Counted from the stretch's first letter, positions 11,200 to 24,449 are shown. The stretch is DNA of 64,000 nt from Zantedeschia hybrid cultivar (GCA_030544215.1 JARZZO010000011.1:49287587-49351586), one strand, 5' to 3'. Translations and numbers: made by a program. Notes: generated by a model from the sequence alone, not told the origin.

Positions 11200-12751
11200 T
11201 GTTAGTATTAGATGGTCTCAAAGCCAATCCGATACTATGTACTTATTCAGATTATTAATAAATGGCAATAATTCATTATGTGTAATTAATTCGATCTGTG
11301 TTTATCGTATCACGATGAAGTCCATGAACATGTGCAATAGTCTTTGGATTATGATGAGATCATAATTACAGGACCGAAGATTTATAAACACGTGTTCCTA
11401 ATTGTTCCTAGTCGTAGGATGTTTGAGATAGGACATCGAACATCCGGATAGACTAGTATAGGTTATTTCAGCTCATATGATGAGGGTGACTGATCCCATA
11501 AGTCACTTATGTGGAGACACTATGCTGAACCTATAGGTGCTGATTGGTGAATGAGTTCACTGAACTAATCCGACTATGAATCGCTGGATGGTAATCACCT
11601 CACTGTTAACCAGCTCGATTCATTTGTCACGGTTGCGTGGATGATCCTTGGACCTGAGACTCCAAAGATATCTTGTTGGTAGGTTTCTGAGCTTTGACCT
11701 TGACGAACGAATCCCTAACCATGGGTTATCAATAAGTCAAGCGATCGGGTTCAGGGAAATGCCCTCGAAGGTAATTGTGTGTTCAATACGGGATCATCCG
11801 CTCTCGGTTGTTTGAGAGAGAATGTTTCGGGAATGATGCGCTTAAAGTCCCTGTCCAGGGCGGACTCTATAATCGATAAGGAGTTATCGGATTCAGATTA
11901 GCGGCATCTGATTCAAGTGAATCGACCAAATAGGGTTTAACAGTAAACCATGCCCTAGGTCGATTCAGGAACATTGTACGGATGAAGGATTATATCCGCG
12001 CGTTAACCGATGACAGAAAGGTTCCAATAGAGGGTTGCGATAACCCCAGTGCCATCCAGGATTACGCGATGTTGCTTGGCATCCAACGTGATCGGTAGTC
12101 CGTCTGAATTTATTGTGGGACATTAAATTCGGCTGATTAATTGAATATAAGGATATTAATTAATTCAGTGGGTCAGTAAAGGGTTACTGGACTTAATGGG
12201 CTATTAATTGGACTGGTATTTGGGCCTAGAGGGTCACATGCAAATGGTTTTCAAGTCGATGGATAATCCGACAGGATTTCGGATAAGTCTGGGTTTTTAT
12301 GAAAAACCGCAAATAGACTTCTTATAAAAGAACGTATTCTACGTCCGGGGCCAGCAACCCTGACCTAGCCGTCATTCGTTCTTCCCCACTTTCTCTCTCT
12401 TCTGGGCGTGCGGTTCCCAACTACTCCACCTTCCGTTCGACGGGGATTCCGAATCCGCATGTCGCGGCGGATTACGCGCAGTCAGACGGGATGTTCGAAC
12501 GCCGCAGCGAGCGAGGAAGCGAGGACAATCCATCGCGTGGAAAACCGCGTGGATACCGCTAGAGGTCGGACATCTGCGCGACTTGCGGCATCGCTCCAAC
12601 GGAACCGAAAAACGGACGCGGATTCGAATCCGCGCAAGGTAAATTCGATTTACACCGGTTTAATTTTAACGACCGAAATGGGACAGATCCGATCCCGAAA
12701 ATTATATTCCGCTGTGTTTTAGAATCGGATCCCGACACAGCGATCCCAACA
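11200..12751 (+). repeat. C2 5' LTR, 1552 bp
   Basis: Bounded by TGTTAGTATT and GATCCCAACA, with the primer-binding site directly after it. TATA box TATAAAA at 12323-12329. It contains a CGATAA-GGAG-TTATCG hairpin (11873-11889) and a near-palindrome around the CCTGTCCAGGG stretch. Confidence 0.95.
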
Positions 12752-12752
12752 A

Positions 12753-12765
12753 TGGTATCAGAGCC
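12753..12765 (+). other. C2 primer-binding site
   Basis: TGGTATCAGAGCC, perfect initiator tRNA-Met type, one base after the 5' LTR. Confidence 0.92.
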
Positions 12766-15060
12766 AGGTTCCACTGTGTTTTCGCCGTTTCGGTCTCTAA
12801 AATTATGGTTTTAGAATTTAAATCCATGCTAGTAATTATTTTCTTGAAAGATTTGTGTTCATGAGATGTTCACAGCGATGAGATCGCAATTTAAATCTGA
12901 AGAAAAAATTATTTTTGGGGGTTTTTCTTCGTGTTCTTCGTTGGACGAAGAACGAGGTATTTTTGATGGAATCAGATCCATGAGATGGATCTTTTTTGGG
13001 GGTTTGATCGTTGTGAACGATGCCGGCAGCATGGAGAGCCAGGAACCGTTGGCCATGGCCTTCCTTCTTCTTCCTCTTGCATTTTTGAAACCACCATGAA
13101 AAGAGGGAAGAATTTTTGAAATTAAAAGGAGGGCCACTGGAGCCCTTCACGGGCTTTCTCCGGCCGCCGGACGGCGCCAACGACGTCGCCGAAATCGGCG
13201 GACGGTCGCCGGTGCCCGGACGGCGCCGGTGCCGGCGCCGGAAGGGGCAGCCGCCGTCGGGTTCCCTGCAATGCAGGGAACCCTCGGGCGGGCCTGTCGT
13301 GCGACTAGGGTTTCCCCTAGCCGCCGACAGGGTCCAGCCCAGTTGGACCCTGGCCCGAGCCAGGTGGCTCGAGCCAGGGCCCAGCAGGGCCCGGACCAGG
13401 CCCGCGGGCCTGGGTCCAAGCCCTGGCTCGGCCGTGGCCCGAGCCAGGGGTTCAGCTCGGCTGAACCCCCTTTCCCAATTTCCATTTAATATATTTTTTA
13501 TTATTAAAGGCCCTGTTAAAATTAATTTGATTTTATTTTATTGTTAAAATTTGATTTTGACACTGAAATCTTAATTTTTGGGCCCTAATAATAAAATATG
13601 AGTTTTTCCATTATCATATTAACAAATGTTGTTAATACTAATTATTAATCTAAGGTGTTAGATTAATTGTTGTATTTAATTGTTAAATAACCCCATAATT
13701 ATTTGAATTGTTCAAATTGAGCATGGAATTTATCTAAAGCCATTATTTTTAGATTTCATACACATTTGATGTGTTATTTATTGCTTGTTTAATTTTGTTT
13801 TAATGATATGCATTAGTTTGCTTATTTAAATTGGATTTAAATTGGCATGCTTAAACTTATTGAAAATTTTTCGAAAAATCCTAAATCCAAATTTTGTTTG
13901 GTCCCTGGTTTTATGAAACCAAAATTAATATTATTTTCGAAAATTTTATTTAGCCATTTGATACGCAATTCATGTGTGGTTTGTTTAACTAAAACATATG
14001 GTGGTCATGGACGAGTATTAATTGTGGATGTAGAATGTGATTGTGTGGTTTATTGTTATTAATAAATAGAGGTCTGCGAACCTCTCCCTCTCATGTTCCA
14101 TTGTACTTCTACCTTCCTCCTCGATGTAATCGCCATAAGGCTTCCTTTTTTGAATTATCATGTAATTGGGAATTACGATGTAATTTGATCGAGGCGGATG
14201 CGCGCGGAGCGAGGATGATCTACAACTGCTGACCAGATGAAAATGAAGGAGTTCATTGAATCCATGGGTTTGCAGACTCATGATATAAGTTGTAATATTG
14301 TGCATGTGTGTGCGTTTGACTGTCTGGCTCAAGTCAAACCGGAGTGCCGTCCATGACCACACTAATGACATGTATGTGATGCGTGTGCTTTATATTTGCT
14401 AGGTTATTAGTATTTATATATATTCGATATATTTAATACTATCACCTAGGATGAGACCAAACTAAATAAGTAAAACCTTCGTTACAAATTCTAAGCCGTA
14501 GCGCGAGTCATTAAGAATGCACCGCGTGGCTCTCCATCAATATGATCAATGGAACTTAATTCAGTCATGGCAGATACTATGTGTTTACCCGAGGTCTGCC
14601 ATTGTCTGTTGAGAGGACTGTTGATCATGGCATTAGATGCCTTTTGGATAAGAGTAGAGGAACGATATAGTCATCCACGTGTTTACCCGGGAACTATATT
14701 TCTACTTTACTCTGTCACGTATTGATGGTAAAGCTTAGACCGGGGATAATGGTCTACTGTGTTTACCCGGGACCATTAAACTTGGGAGCCGAAGTATGAT
14801 CGGATATTGCAAGGAGTTGCAATTATCATGAGATGATTGCTCTGAGATAGCGATATGATACTATGTGTTTACCCGAGGTCATACTGTGATGCTTGGAGAT
14901 TCTGATCCCCACTAGGAGACAGTCGACGTCTCCCGTTTTGTATATCTGAAGGTTATACAGTCCGTGGAAAATTAGTGGGAGTAAAACTAGATAATAAAAG
15001 ACCATATCTTGTTTTAGTTAATCTGAATATCTACTAATTATCATTCTCCTGTAGGCGAGA
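12766..15060 (+). other. C2 long leader with hairpins
   Basis: No gene visible. Features in order: hairpins GTTCTTCGT-TGG-ACGAAGAAC (12932-12952) and AGATCCAT-GAG-ATGGATCT (about 12975-12995), a GC-rich block with CCTGGCTCGAGCC-like repeats (13140-13470), an AT-rich part (13490-13960), a GTTTGACT hairpin (about 14310-14335) and four type-A hairpins (14567-14885). It ends at CTCCTGTAGGCGAGA directly before the gag ATG. Confidence 0.7.
14567..14885 (+). other. C2 series of four conserved-loop hairpins (type A)
   Basis: The loop GTGTTTACCCGRG occurs at about 14567-14602, 14662-14700, 14746-14789 and 14851-14885. Each is flanked by a different pairing arm: GGCAGA/TCTGCC, TATAGT/ACTATA, TAATGGT/ACCATTA and ATGA/TCAT. 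The loop is constant and the stems change in both arms, the signature of selected RNA structure. Confidence 0.75.
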
Positions 15061-18000
15061 ATGTCGCACCATAACCCGTTGCGAGGCATACTTGATGCAA
15101 ACCGTTTGACAGGCACCAATTACTCAGACTGGCTCAGAAACCTGAAGATAGTCCTCAGGTCTGAGCAGATTGCCTACGTCTTGGATAATGAACCTGGAAG
15201 GAATCGCCTAGAATGCAACGGAAAATAAAATCGATTCCTATGTATCGCTTGCTGGGATCGTAAAACGGACAATAAAAACTAACGCGGGAAGAACGGTTCT
15301 TCACCTTTGCGGGGTTTCGAATCTCCCGTGGATGATTCCGACTCGGTAATCGCGCACGCGCACGATCTCTGGAGGTATCCACACGAGTTCCCGCTGCAGA
15401 CGCGATTTCCTCATCGACTTGAGTGCTCCGACCAGATCTCAAATCCACCATGCGCGGAGAGAGACAGATCTACTCCAAGAGAGAGAGAAGGAGAGAGAGA
15501 GAGGAGATAGAGAATCTGGGGTGAGTAATTCGTCCAACCAACTTTTTACCCCTCCCCCTTGGCCTCCTTATATAGAAATAAGGATAAGCATAAGGATTAA
15601 TCCTCATGATTATCCAAGAGTTTGGCCTTGGATAAATCTCCATTAAATCTTCATGTTTATCCTGCGGCTTTTCATAAAAACCCAGATAAGCATGAAATTT
15701 AACGTCTCTCACCGTCTGACGAGAACTCTTATGTGTGTGACCCTCTAGGCCCATATATCAGTCCGGTTTCAGGCCCATTAAACTTAGAACTAATTCTAGA
15801 GTTTAATATTTATTAATTAACATTTAAACATCATATGTTAAATGATTAATTTAATAAACAAGTGGATTATCATCTTATGATTAATTCACTTGGCCTTCTG
15901 ATCATGAACAACACCAAACACTACCTCATGATCCCAGAAGATATAAGGGATACTGTTCCCTTTAATTTAACCTTTCCGTTTACAGATACTGCACAGATAA
16001 AATCCTTCACTCATCCAATGTCCCAATAACGCAAGGGTATGGTTTTATAGTCAAACCCTCTATCGCATTATTTAGGTGGATTCCAGTACTCAGTTAATTT
16101 CTAGAAAGACATCTCTTTCATTTGACCCTGGCCAGGGATTTCTGTGTACACATCCATAGGACATTCTCTCTCCAGTCTTATACCAAGAGTGAGTGATCCC
16201 TTGTTGTTCACTCAATTACCTTCGCAAGCTTTCCACTGTATCTGAGAGACCGACTATCGTGGACTTAATGATTAAAGTCCACAAGTCAGAGAATCAAGAT
16301 ACAATGGTCCACAAACAAGATATCATTGGTGACTCAGGTCAAATGACCAACTGTGCTACTGCAACGATTGAATTCCCTGGTTGACTAATAGGTATAATTA
16401 CCATCCAGGAATTCTTATTTGGGTCTGTTCAGTGAACTCATTCTCTAATGAGCACCTACAAGTTTGTCTTAGTGTCACCACACGAGTGAATGTGAGATCA
16501 TTCACCCTCATCACATGAGCAGACATAACTTGTGTCGATCTCATCGGATATTTAATATCCATCTCAAATATCCTATGATCGAGAACTGTTTAAGACAAGT
16601 GACTGAGGATATTAATCTCACTATCATGATCTCATCATGATTCAATATCTCATACATTTGTCTACGGACCTTCATTACGATAGTTAATTTCTAAGAACTA
16701 TAAATGAAGAAATGATTGCCTTTATTAATAACTTGAACTAGAATGTACAATGATTGGCTTTGAAGCCACCCAATTCTATCAGAACCTCCTTCTGAACCAA
16801 CATTGGATGCTCCAGAGGAGGAAATGATAGCGTATGAAAAATGGAAGGAGGATTCCACCATGGCCCAATGCTACATGTTAGCCTCTATGAGCAATGAGTT
16901 GCAGAGGTAACATGAAGAGATGGATGCTAGATCCATCATGCTCCATTTGAAGGAGCTATTTGGTGAGCAGAGCATAATCGAACGATATGAGATATCGAAG
17001 AATCTGTTCAAGGCTTAGATGGCAGAGGGAACTTCAGTACAGAATCACGTGCTGAAGATGATTGAGTGGGTAGAGAGGCTAGATGCTTTTGGGATTACAC
17101 TTCCCAAGGAGATGCACACAGACCTCGTGTTGTCTTCACTTCCACCGTCATATGCTCAGTTCATCGTTAATTTTAACATGAACAAGATCCAGGCCACCTA
17201 AGCTGAACTGCTGACCATGTTAAAGACTGCTGAGGGGAACCTTGTGAAGGATAAACCCCAAGTCCTAATGGTTGGTAAGACCAACAGAAAAAGACTTGTA
17301 GTCCAAGCTTTTCGAAAGAATAAGAACAAGGTTCAGAGAAAGGCAAAGGTTACCAAGAAAGACAAAGGTAAAAGTGCTGAGAAAGGTGATTGCTTTTACT
17401 GTCACCAGAAAGGGCATTGGAAGAGGAATTGCAAAGAATACCTCAAGGACAAGGCTCAAGGAACTGTGAAGCAGCAGGACGCTTCAGGTATCTATATGAT
17501 AGATGTAAACTTGTCAATAAGAGATTGTATATCATGGGTATTAGATACTGAATGTGTATCTCATATCTGCAATTCTGTGCAGGCACTGACAAGAAGGCGT
17601 AAGCTGAGGACCAGCGAGGTGGAACTGAGACTAGGTAACGGCGCAAGAGTTGCGGCGATCGCTGTGGGGACAGTGAAGCTCAAGCTACCATCTGGAGACA
17701 CATTTTTATTAGATGAATGTTATTATGTACCTAGCATAATAAGGAACATCATTTCTATTTCATGTTTAGATAGAATTGGATACAATTTAAATTTTGGGAA
17801 CAATAGTTGTTCAATTTATTTCGAAAATAAATTAATAGCTTCTGCTATTTTGTCCAATGGATTGTATCTATTGAATGTGTCTCATGATAATTTACATATC
17901 GGTTCTTCAATTAAAAGAAGTAAGTATGAAATGAACAAAGCCTACTTGTGGCATTGTAGGCTTGGACACATTGGTGAAAACAGACTCCAAAGATTGCATA

Positions 18001-20578
18001 AAGATGGATATTTAGATCCATTTGATTATGAATCATATGCAACATGTGAATCATGTTTAATGGGTACAATGGCTAAGTCTCCAATTAGTGGAACTGGAGA
18101 ACGAGCCAAAGACATATTAGAACTCATACATTCAGATGTATGTGGTCCTATGTCAACCCAAGCCATTGGTGGTTTCTCATACTTCATTACATTCACTGAT
18201 GATTACTCAAGGTTTGGATATGTATACTTATTGAAGTATAAATCTGAAGCCTTTGAGAAATTCAGAGAATTTAAGAATGAAGTAGAAAAACAAACAGGAA
18301 AAAGTATAAAAACCATCCGATCTGATCGGGGTGGTGAATACTTGAGTACTGAGTTCATTAAATTCTTAAAGGATAATGGTATCCTTTCTCAGCTTACACC
18401 TCCTTATACACCTCAGATGAATGGTGTATCAGAAAGGAGAAATTGATGGACATGGTGCGATCCATGATGAGCATGTCCAAATTACCAGTGTCTTTATGGG
18501 GATATGCACTTAGCTCGGCTATGTATATCCTGAACAAGGTACCCAGCAAATATGTTGAGACCACTCCATATAAGATATGGAATGGAAAGAAACCAGACCT
18601 TAAACATGTTAAAGTATGGGGATGTCCTGCCTATGTTAAAAGACATGACGCAGATAAGCTGGAATCCAGGACTGACGAATGCAGATTTGGGGGATATCCA
18701 AAGGAAACTTATGGATATTACTTTTATCTTCCTGGCGAACAAAAGGTGTTTGTGGCCAGGAGAGCTGTCTTTCTAGAAGAAGATTATATTCTCTAGAAGG
18801 ACAGTAGGAGTAAAGTAACACTGGAAGAAATTCCAGACCCACAAACTGGCATTGGTTCATCAGATGAACCGTCAGTTTCTGAACCTGTTCAAAATGATAC
18901 ACAGGAACCTCGTAGATCTGAAAGAGCACCTAAACCACCAGAAAGATATGTGGGACATATTAATTTGGATGGTTCAAGGATGCTCTATAATGAGGATGAT
19001 GATCCTAAGACTTACCAAGAGGCCATTGAAAGTCCAGAGGCCGGGAAATGGCGGGAAGCCATGAATTCTGAAATACAGTCCATGTACATTAACCAAGTTT
19101 GGAACTTGGTGGATTTACCCGATGGTATAGTACCTATCGGCTGCAAATGGATCTTTAAAAGAAAGATCGGTGCAGATGGACGTATTGAGACTTATAAAGC
19201 AAGATTAGTGGCAAAAGGCTATCGTCAAAGACAAGGTGTTGACTATGACGAAACCTTTTCACCCGTTACTATGATTAAGTCTATCAGAATTCTTCTCGCC
19301 ATTGCTGCCTACCATGATTAGGAAATCTGGCAGATGGATGTGAAGACTGCCTTCCTCAATGGAAACCTTGAGGAGGAGGTGTATATGATACAACCAGAAG
19401 GATTCACATCCAAAGAATCTCCAGACACGGTATGCAAGTTGCAGAGGTCTATTTATGGACTGAAGCAAGCATCTCGAAGTTGGAACATAAGATTTGATGA
19501 GGCGATCAAATCTTATGGCTTCATTAAGAATGAAGATGAGCCCTGTGTATACAAGAAAAACAGTGAGAGCGCAATCACATTTCTGGTTCTTTACGTTGAC
19601 GACATCCTAAACATTGGGAATGATGTAGGAATGATGTCATCAGTAAAGATATGGCTGTCAAAGAACTTCTCCATGAAGGATTTGGGAGAAGCATCTTACG
19701 TATTAGGAATACGGATCTATAGAGATAGATCAAAGAAGATGCTAGTTTTAACACAATCTATGTACATAGAAACCATTGTCAAAAGGTTTGACCTGGAAAA
19801 TTCCAAGAGAGGTCTCATACCGATGAGACATGGAATTTCACTCTCTAAAGGTCAGTCTCCCAAGACACCTGAAGAGAGGGCAGTGATGGATAAAGTCCCC
19901 TATGCTTCTGCCATAGGGTCCATCATGTATGCCATGCTATGTACCAGACCTGATGTAGTATATGCTCTAAGTGTTACGAGCAGGCATCAGGCAGATCCAG
20001 GAGATGAACACTGGAAGGCTGTGAAATGCATCCTTAAGTACTTGAGAAGGACTAAGAATCTATTTCTAGTCTATGGAGGAGGAGACTTAAAGCTGCAAGG
20101 ATACAATGACTTGAGTTTTCAGTCTGATCCTGACGACAGCAAGTCAACATCATGTTTTATTTTCACACTCAACGGGGGAGCAGTGAGCTGGAAAAGTTCC
20201 AAGCAGGAAACCACTACTGATTCGACAACGGAAGCCGAGTATATTGCTGCTGCTGAAGCCGCCAAGGAAGCTGTATGGATGAAGAAATTCATCGGCGATC
20301 TTGGTGTGGTGGAAAGCATATCTGGTCCCGTCCCACTGCTGTGTGACAACAATGGGGGGATTGCTCAAGCGAAAGAGCCGAGGTCTCATTAGAAGTCGAA
20401 GCACATTCTGCGGTGCTTTCATCTGATCAGAGAGATTATAGCTCGAGGAGATGTCGTGGTGGAAAGAGTTCCTTCAGCCGACAACATAGCAGATCCACTT
20501 ACAAAGCCTTTGTCTCAAAATGTTTTTGAGCGTCACTTAGAGAATATGGGTATTCTGTATAAAAGTGATTGGCTTTAG
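15061..20578 (+). pseudogene. C2 copia Gag-Pol polyprotein, interrupted and with several stops
   Basis: Starts MSHHNPLRGILDAN at 15061. Gag is split by the solo LTR at 15195-16781. After it come the rest of the capsid (to about 17215), zinc knuckle CFYCHQKGHWKRNC (about 17391-17430), protease WVLDTEC (normally DTG), integrase with RSDRGGEY and a glutamate in SERRN (about 18050-18450), RT with YVDDI (about 19590) and RNase H ending KSDWL at 20578. Against C4, in-frame stops at CAA, CAG and CAG positions are C-to-T changes, and another is a TAT-to-TAG change near 19320. A frameshift lies near 18444. Not functional. Confidence 0.9.
15195..16781 (-). repeat. Solo LTR of a third copia-like family, TSD GAACC
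   Basis: 1587 bp starting TGGAAGGAATCG and ending CAATTCTATCA, flanked by perfect GAACC copies (15190-15194, 16782-16786), with no internal region. It probably reads on the minus strand: a minus-strand TATA (TATATAAGG, near 15567) and a CT-rich leader follow that direction, and its outer part (GGCTTTGAAGCCACC) resembles the C1/C3 LTR start in reverse. It interrupts C2 gag. The internal part was presumably lost by LTR-LTR recombination. Confidence 0.9.
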
Positions 20579-20580
20579 TC

Positions 20581-20592
20581 CAAGTGGGAGAT
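20581..20592 (+). other. C2 polypurine tract
   Basis: CAAGTGGGAGAT immediately before the 3' LTR. The same tract is present in C3 and, on the minus strand, in C4. Confidence 0.88.
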
Positions 20593-22144
20593 TGTTAGTA
20601 TTAGATGGTCTCAAAGCCAATCCGATACTATGTACTTATTCAGATTATTAATAAATGGTAATAATTTATTGTGTGTAATTAATTTGATTTGTGTTTATCG
20701 TATCACGATGAAGTCCATGAACATGTGCAATAGTCTTTGGATTATGATGAGATCATAATTACGGGACCGAAGATTTATAAACACATGTTCTTAATTGTTC
20801 CTAATCGTAGGATGTTTGAGATAGGACATCGAACATCCGGATAGACTAGTATAGGTTACTTCAGCTCATATGATGAGGGTGACTGATCCCATAAGTCAGT
20901 TGTGTGGAGACACTATGCTGAATCTATAGGTGCTCATTGGTGAATGAGTTCACTGAACTGATCCCACTATGAATCGCTAGATGGTAATCACCTCATTGTT
21001 AACCAGCTCGATTCATTTGTCACGGTTGCATGGATGATCCTTGGACCTGAGACTCCAAAGATATCTTGTTGGTAGGTTTCTGAGCATTGACCTTGACGAA
21101 CGAATCCCTAACCGTGGGTTATCAATAAGTCAAGCGATCGGGTTCAGGGAAATGCCCTCGAAGGTAATTGTGTGTTCAATACGGGATCATCCGCTCTCGG
21201 TTGTTTGAGAGAGAATGTTCCGGGAATGATGCGCTTAAAGTCCCTGGCCAGGGCGGACTCTGTAATCAATAAGGAGTTATCGGATCTAGATTAGCGGCAT
21301 CTGATTCAAGTGAATCGACCAAATAGGGTTTAATAGTAAACCATGTCCTAGGTCGATTCGGAAACATTGTACGGATGAAGGATTATATCCGCGCGCTAAC
21401 CGATGACAGAAAGGTTCCAATAGAGGGTTGCGATAACCCTAGTGCCATCCAGGATCACACGATGTTGCTTGGCATCCAACGTGATCGGCAGTCCGTCCGA
21501 ATTTATTGTGGGACATTAAATTCGGCTGATTAATTGAATATAAGGATATTAATTAATTCAGTTGGTCAGTAAAGGGTTACTGGACTTAATGGGCTATTAA
21601 CTGGACTGGTATTTGGGCCTAGAGGGTCAAACGCAAATGGTTTTGAAGTCGATAGATAATCCGACAGGATTTCGGATAAGTTTGGGTTTTTATGAAAAAC
21701 TGCAAATAGACTTCTTATAAAAGAACGGATTCTACGTCCGGGGCCAGCAACCCTGACCTAGTCGTCATTCGTGCTTCCCCACTTTCTCTCTCCTCTGGGC
21801 GTGCGGTTCCCAACTGCTCCACCTCCCGTTCGACGGGGATTCCGAATCCGCATGTCGCGGCGGATTACGCGCAGTCAAACGGGATCTTCGAACGCCGCAG
21901 TGAGTGAGGAAGCGAGGACGATCCATCGCGAGGAGAACCGCGTGGATACCGCTAGAGGTCGGGCATCTGCGAGACTTGTGGCATCACTCCGACGGAACCG
22001 AAAAACGGACGCGGATTCGAATCCGCGCATGGTAAATTCTATTTACACCGGTTTAATTTTAACGACCGAAACGGGACAAATCCGATCTCGAAAATTATAT
22101 TCCGATCTGTTTTAGAATCGGATCCCGACACAGCGATCCCAACA
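20593..22144 (+). repeat. C2 3' LTR, 1552 bp
   Basis: Same ends and length as the 5' LTR, with a small percentage of substitutions by eye. TATAAAA at 21716-21722. Confidence 0.95.
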
Positions 22145-23001
22145 GCGTGAACCCGGAAGGTATTGGGGTTAAGTAACCCACTCTTGGAACCTTTCCACCG
22201 ACTGTTACCACGTGGATATAGTCCTTCATTCGTACAATGCTCTCGAGTCAACTCAGGGTATGGTATATTGTCAAACCCTAACCGGTCGACTCACTTGGAT
22301 CGGATGTTGCCGTATAATATCGGAAAACTTCTTTCCCGATATTATCGTCCGCCCTGGCCAGGGACTTCTGCGCATCATTCCTAGAGCATTCTCTCTCTAA
22401 GTACCGAGAGCGAATGATTCCTTATTGACACTCAATTCCCTTCGACGGTATTCCGCTGTACCCGATGCTTGGCTGTTTAGAATCCCGTGGTTAGAGATTC
22501 ATAAACCAAGGTCAAAGCACAGAAGTCTACCGACAAGGTGTCCTTGGTGTCTCAGGTCCGAGGACCATTCACGTAACCGCGACATTAGAATCAAGCTGGT
22601 TGACAGTGAGGTACTATACCATCCAGCGTTTCAGTCGGATCAGTTCAGTGAACTCATTCTCTAATGAGCACCTACAGATTCGCTTTAGTGTCTCTACACA
22701 AGTGACTATGAGATCGGTCGCCCTCATCTTATGAGCGGGAGTAATATGTACTAGTCTATCTGGATATCCGATGTCCTTCTCGGATATCCTCCGACTAGGA
22801 ACTATTAAGAATATGTATGTTTAAGTGATCAGTGTCATTAGTATGATCTCATCATAATCTGATCACTATCGCACATATTCACGGACTTCATTATGAGACT
22901 ATAATTAATACGATTTACACACAATGAATATAATGTCATTTTATTAATAAATGAACGAGATTACAAAGTCATATTGGCTTGTAGGCCACCAAAGAATAAC
23001 A
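22145..23001 (-). repeat. C1 5' LTR, second part
   Basis: Continues the LTR broken at 11199. The first five bases GCGTG duplicate the other flank, and the following GAACCCGG matches the uninterrupted sequence in C3 (near 26575, reverse strand). It ends GGCCACCAAAGAATAACA at 23001, where the G2 LTR begins. Confidence 0.88.
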
Positions 23002-24436
23002 GTCCACAACCAGCGTCTCGACTAAACACACAAACTATGCAGCCGAATGCAGAAAACACCGACCCGCTGGGACCAAACAACAACCCCTCAGATCGCGCGC
23101 TGGCTACTTTCGCCTGTCTAGCTCTAGGTGGTTCCGCTTCCCCCAGTACAAGTGACACTCTGAATGTACCATTCTTACACCGGTACTAGCAATACCCCGA
23201 GGTAAACCAGGTGACCCTTTCTCTAGGCGTCACCCTACCACTCCTACACCGGCGCCGTGTCACTCCCATCAACACAGGGTGCCCAAGCGCTAACAACTAT
23301 CACTCTAGGTCCATGATCGCATAAAACACAACACAGTGCGATCCGATCACGTAAAAATCCTCATCTTCGAAGTATGTTTTCAAGCATGCATTTGACCAAA
23401 CTATCTAACAATGTAAACACATGTTAATTGCATGAATTAATGAGGTTCTGTCCTGAATCACGTCGCCCGTGGCCGACGTTATTCAAGACCCTAAACTGGT
23501 TCACACGGAAACTGGCCTCGGGAGATGGCCTAAATTGCGTCGCCCCTAGTAGACATCATTTAAAATGGCGTTGCTGTCGCCAGACGCCATTTAGCACTCG
23601 CAAACAGGTTCCCCCTCCAGCCTCCCCCGAGTCACAAAGTGGGATTTCTCCCTCAAATCGCACAAAAACGACAAAAATGGAGAAAGTAGGGGAGAAGCCT
23701 AATTATTTTCATATAGAACCTCTTAGAACATGCTTTCTACCTCAGAATTATCCATACATATTGCACGCTTTAAAGCAGGAAAATCATGGTTTTAAATAAA
23801 ACACCGCGAGGATCGTCATCCTACCAGTTACTTGAATTCCTCCGTGCTCCTAGCAGCCGAACTGCCACGCCACAAGCCGCTGCCAGTACCGCTGTGGACG
23901 CCGTCACTCTACCGGGACGTCGGTCACCGTTCGGAGAGAAATGCGCTGCGGAGGAGATGGTGGTGGTAGTGGTGAGGGGTAGGAGTTTGATGGAGTGGAG
24001 GAAGAGGAGGAATGGGGAGAGGAAGGGACGGAGAAGGGGAAAGGGCGTCGGAGGTGTTCGGAGGGGAGGGGGAGGAGAGAGAGAAATGGAGAGAATGAGA
24101 GAAAAGAGGGAGGGCTTCGGAGCGTCAACCGAAACTCCCTAAATTGCGTCGTTCTAGGAAGACGCCGTTCAGACGACAGGACGCGGGTCGTACACTGGCA
24201 TTCTCTTAATCCTATCGTCTATACAAGACGCCATTTAGACGACACGACCGGGGCCGTACACAAGCATCTCCACGCCCTGCCTACGTGGCACCCTTGCAAA
24301 GCTCCTAAATGGCGTCCCCTACGGCCGACGCCGTTCAAAATCACATCGAGCTTGCCCTAGCCCCACAAGGGACCAAACCAAGGGGTCCGACACTGAAACC
24401 GACCCGATAACCGGATCCGAAACCTCAGTCCTTACA
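23002..24436 (-). repeat. G2 LTR (partial, 3' LTR)
   Basis: Shares recognisable sequence with the G1 LTR (ACCGACCCGCTGGGACCAAAC here, a counterpart near 3183) and ends in the same TCCTTACA followed by a pyrimidine tract. It holds at least six GCGTC/GACGC dyads. C1 is inserted at its left edge. Confidence 0.85.
23453..24338 (-). repeat. GCGTC/GACGC dyads in the G2 LTR
   Basis: Copies at about 23453-23486, 23530-23563, 23562-23595, 24139-24172, 24206-24239 and 24304-24338. Positions relative to the LTR end partly correspond to those in G1. Confidence 0.7.
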
Positions 24437-24449
24437 TTCTCTCCCCTTT
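24437..24449 (-). other. G2 polypurine tract
   Basis: TTCTCTCCCCTTT on the plus strand directly after the LTR end, an AG-rich tract on the coding strand, followed by the usual end-of-pol sequence (AATTTCGTC). Confidence 0.8.

Larger units (their letters stand above)
11200..22144 (+). mobile_element. C2: full-length Ty1/copia retrotransposon, TSD GCGTA/GCGTG
   Basis: Plus-strand element with 1552-bp LTRs on both sides (TGTTAGTATTAG...CCCAACA), primer-binding site, leader of about 2.3 kb, degenerate gag-pol and a polypurine tract (AAGTGGGAGAT) before the 3' LTR. The 5-bp flanks are GCGTA (11195-11199) and GCGTG (22145-22149), one transition apart. Removing C2 rejoins a continuous C1 LTR, confirmed by the uninterrupted sequence in C3. 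A solo LTR lies within its gag. Confidence 0.95.
4797..23001 (-). mobile_element. C1: degenerate Ty1/copia retrotransposon split by C2 and truncated by G1
   Basis: Minus-strand copia element. Its 5' LTR is at 10673-11199 plus 22145-23001, interrupted by C2. Then come the primer-binding site (10659-10671), a leader of about 2.9 kb (7726-10658) and a broken gag-pol (4797-7725) cut at the RNase H boundary by the G1 insertion. The remainder and the 3' LTR should lie left of the window. The LTR ends at AATAACA (23001), inside an LTR of G2. LTR sequence and leader type match C3, with which it forms one subfamily. Confidence 0.85.
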
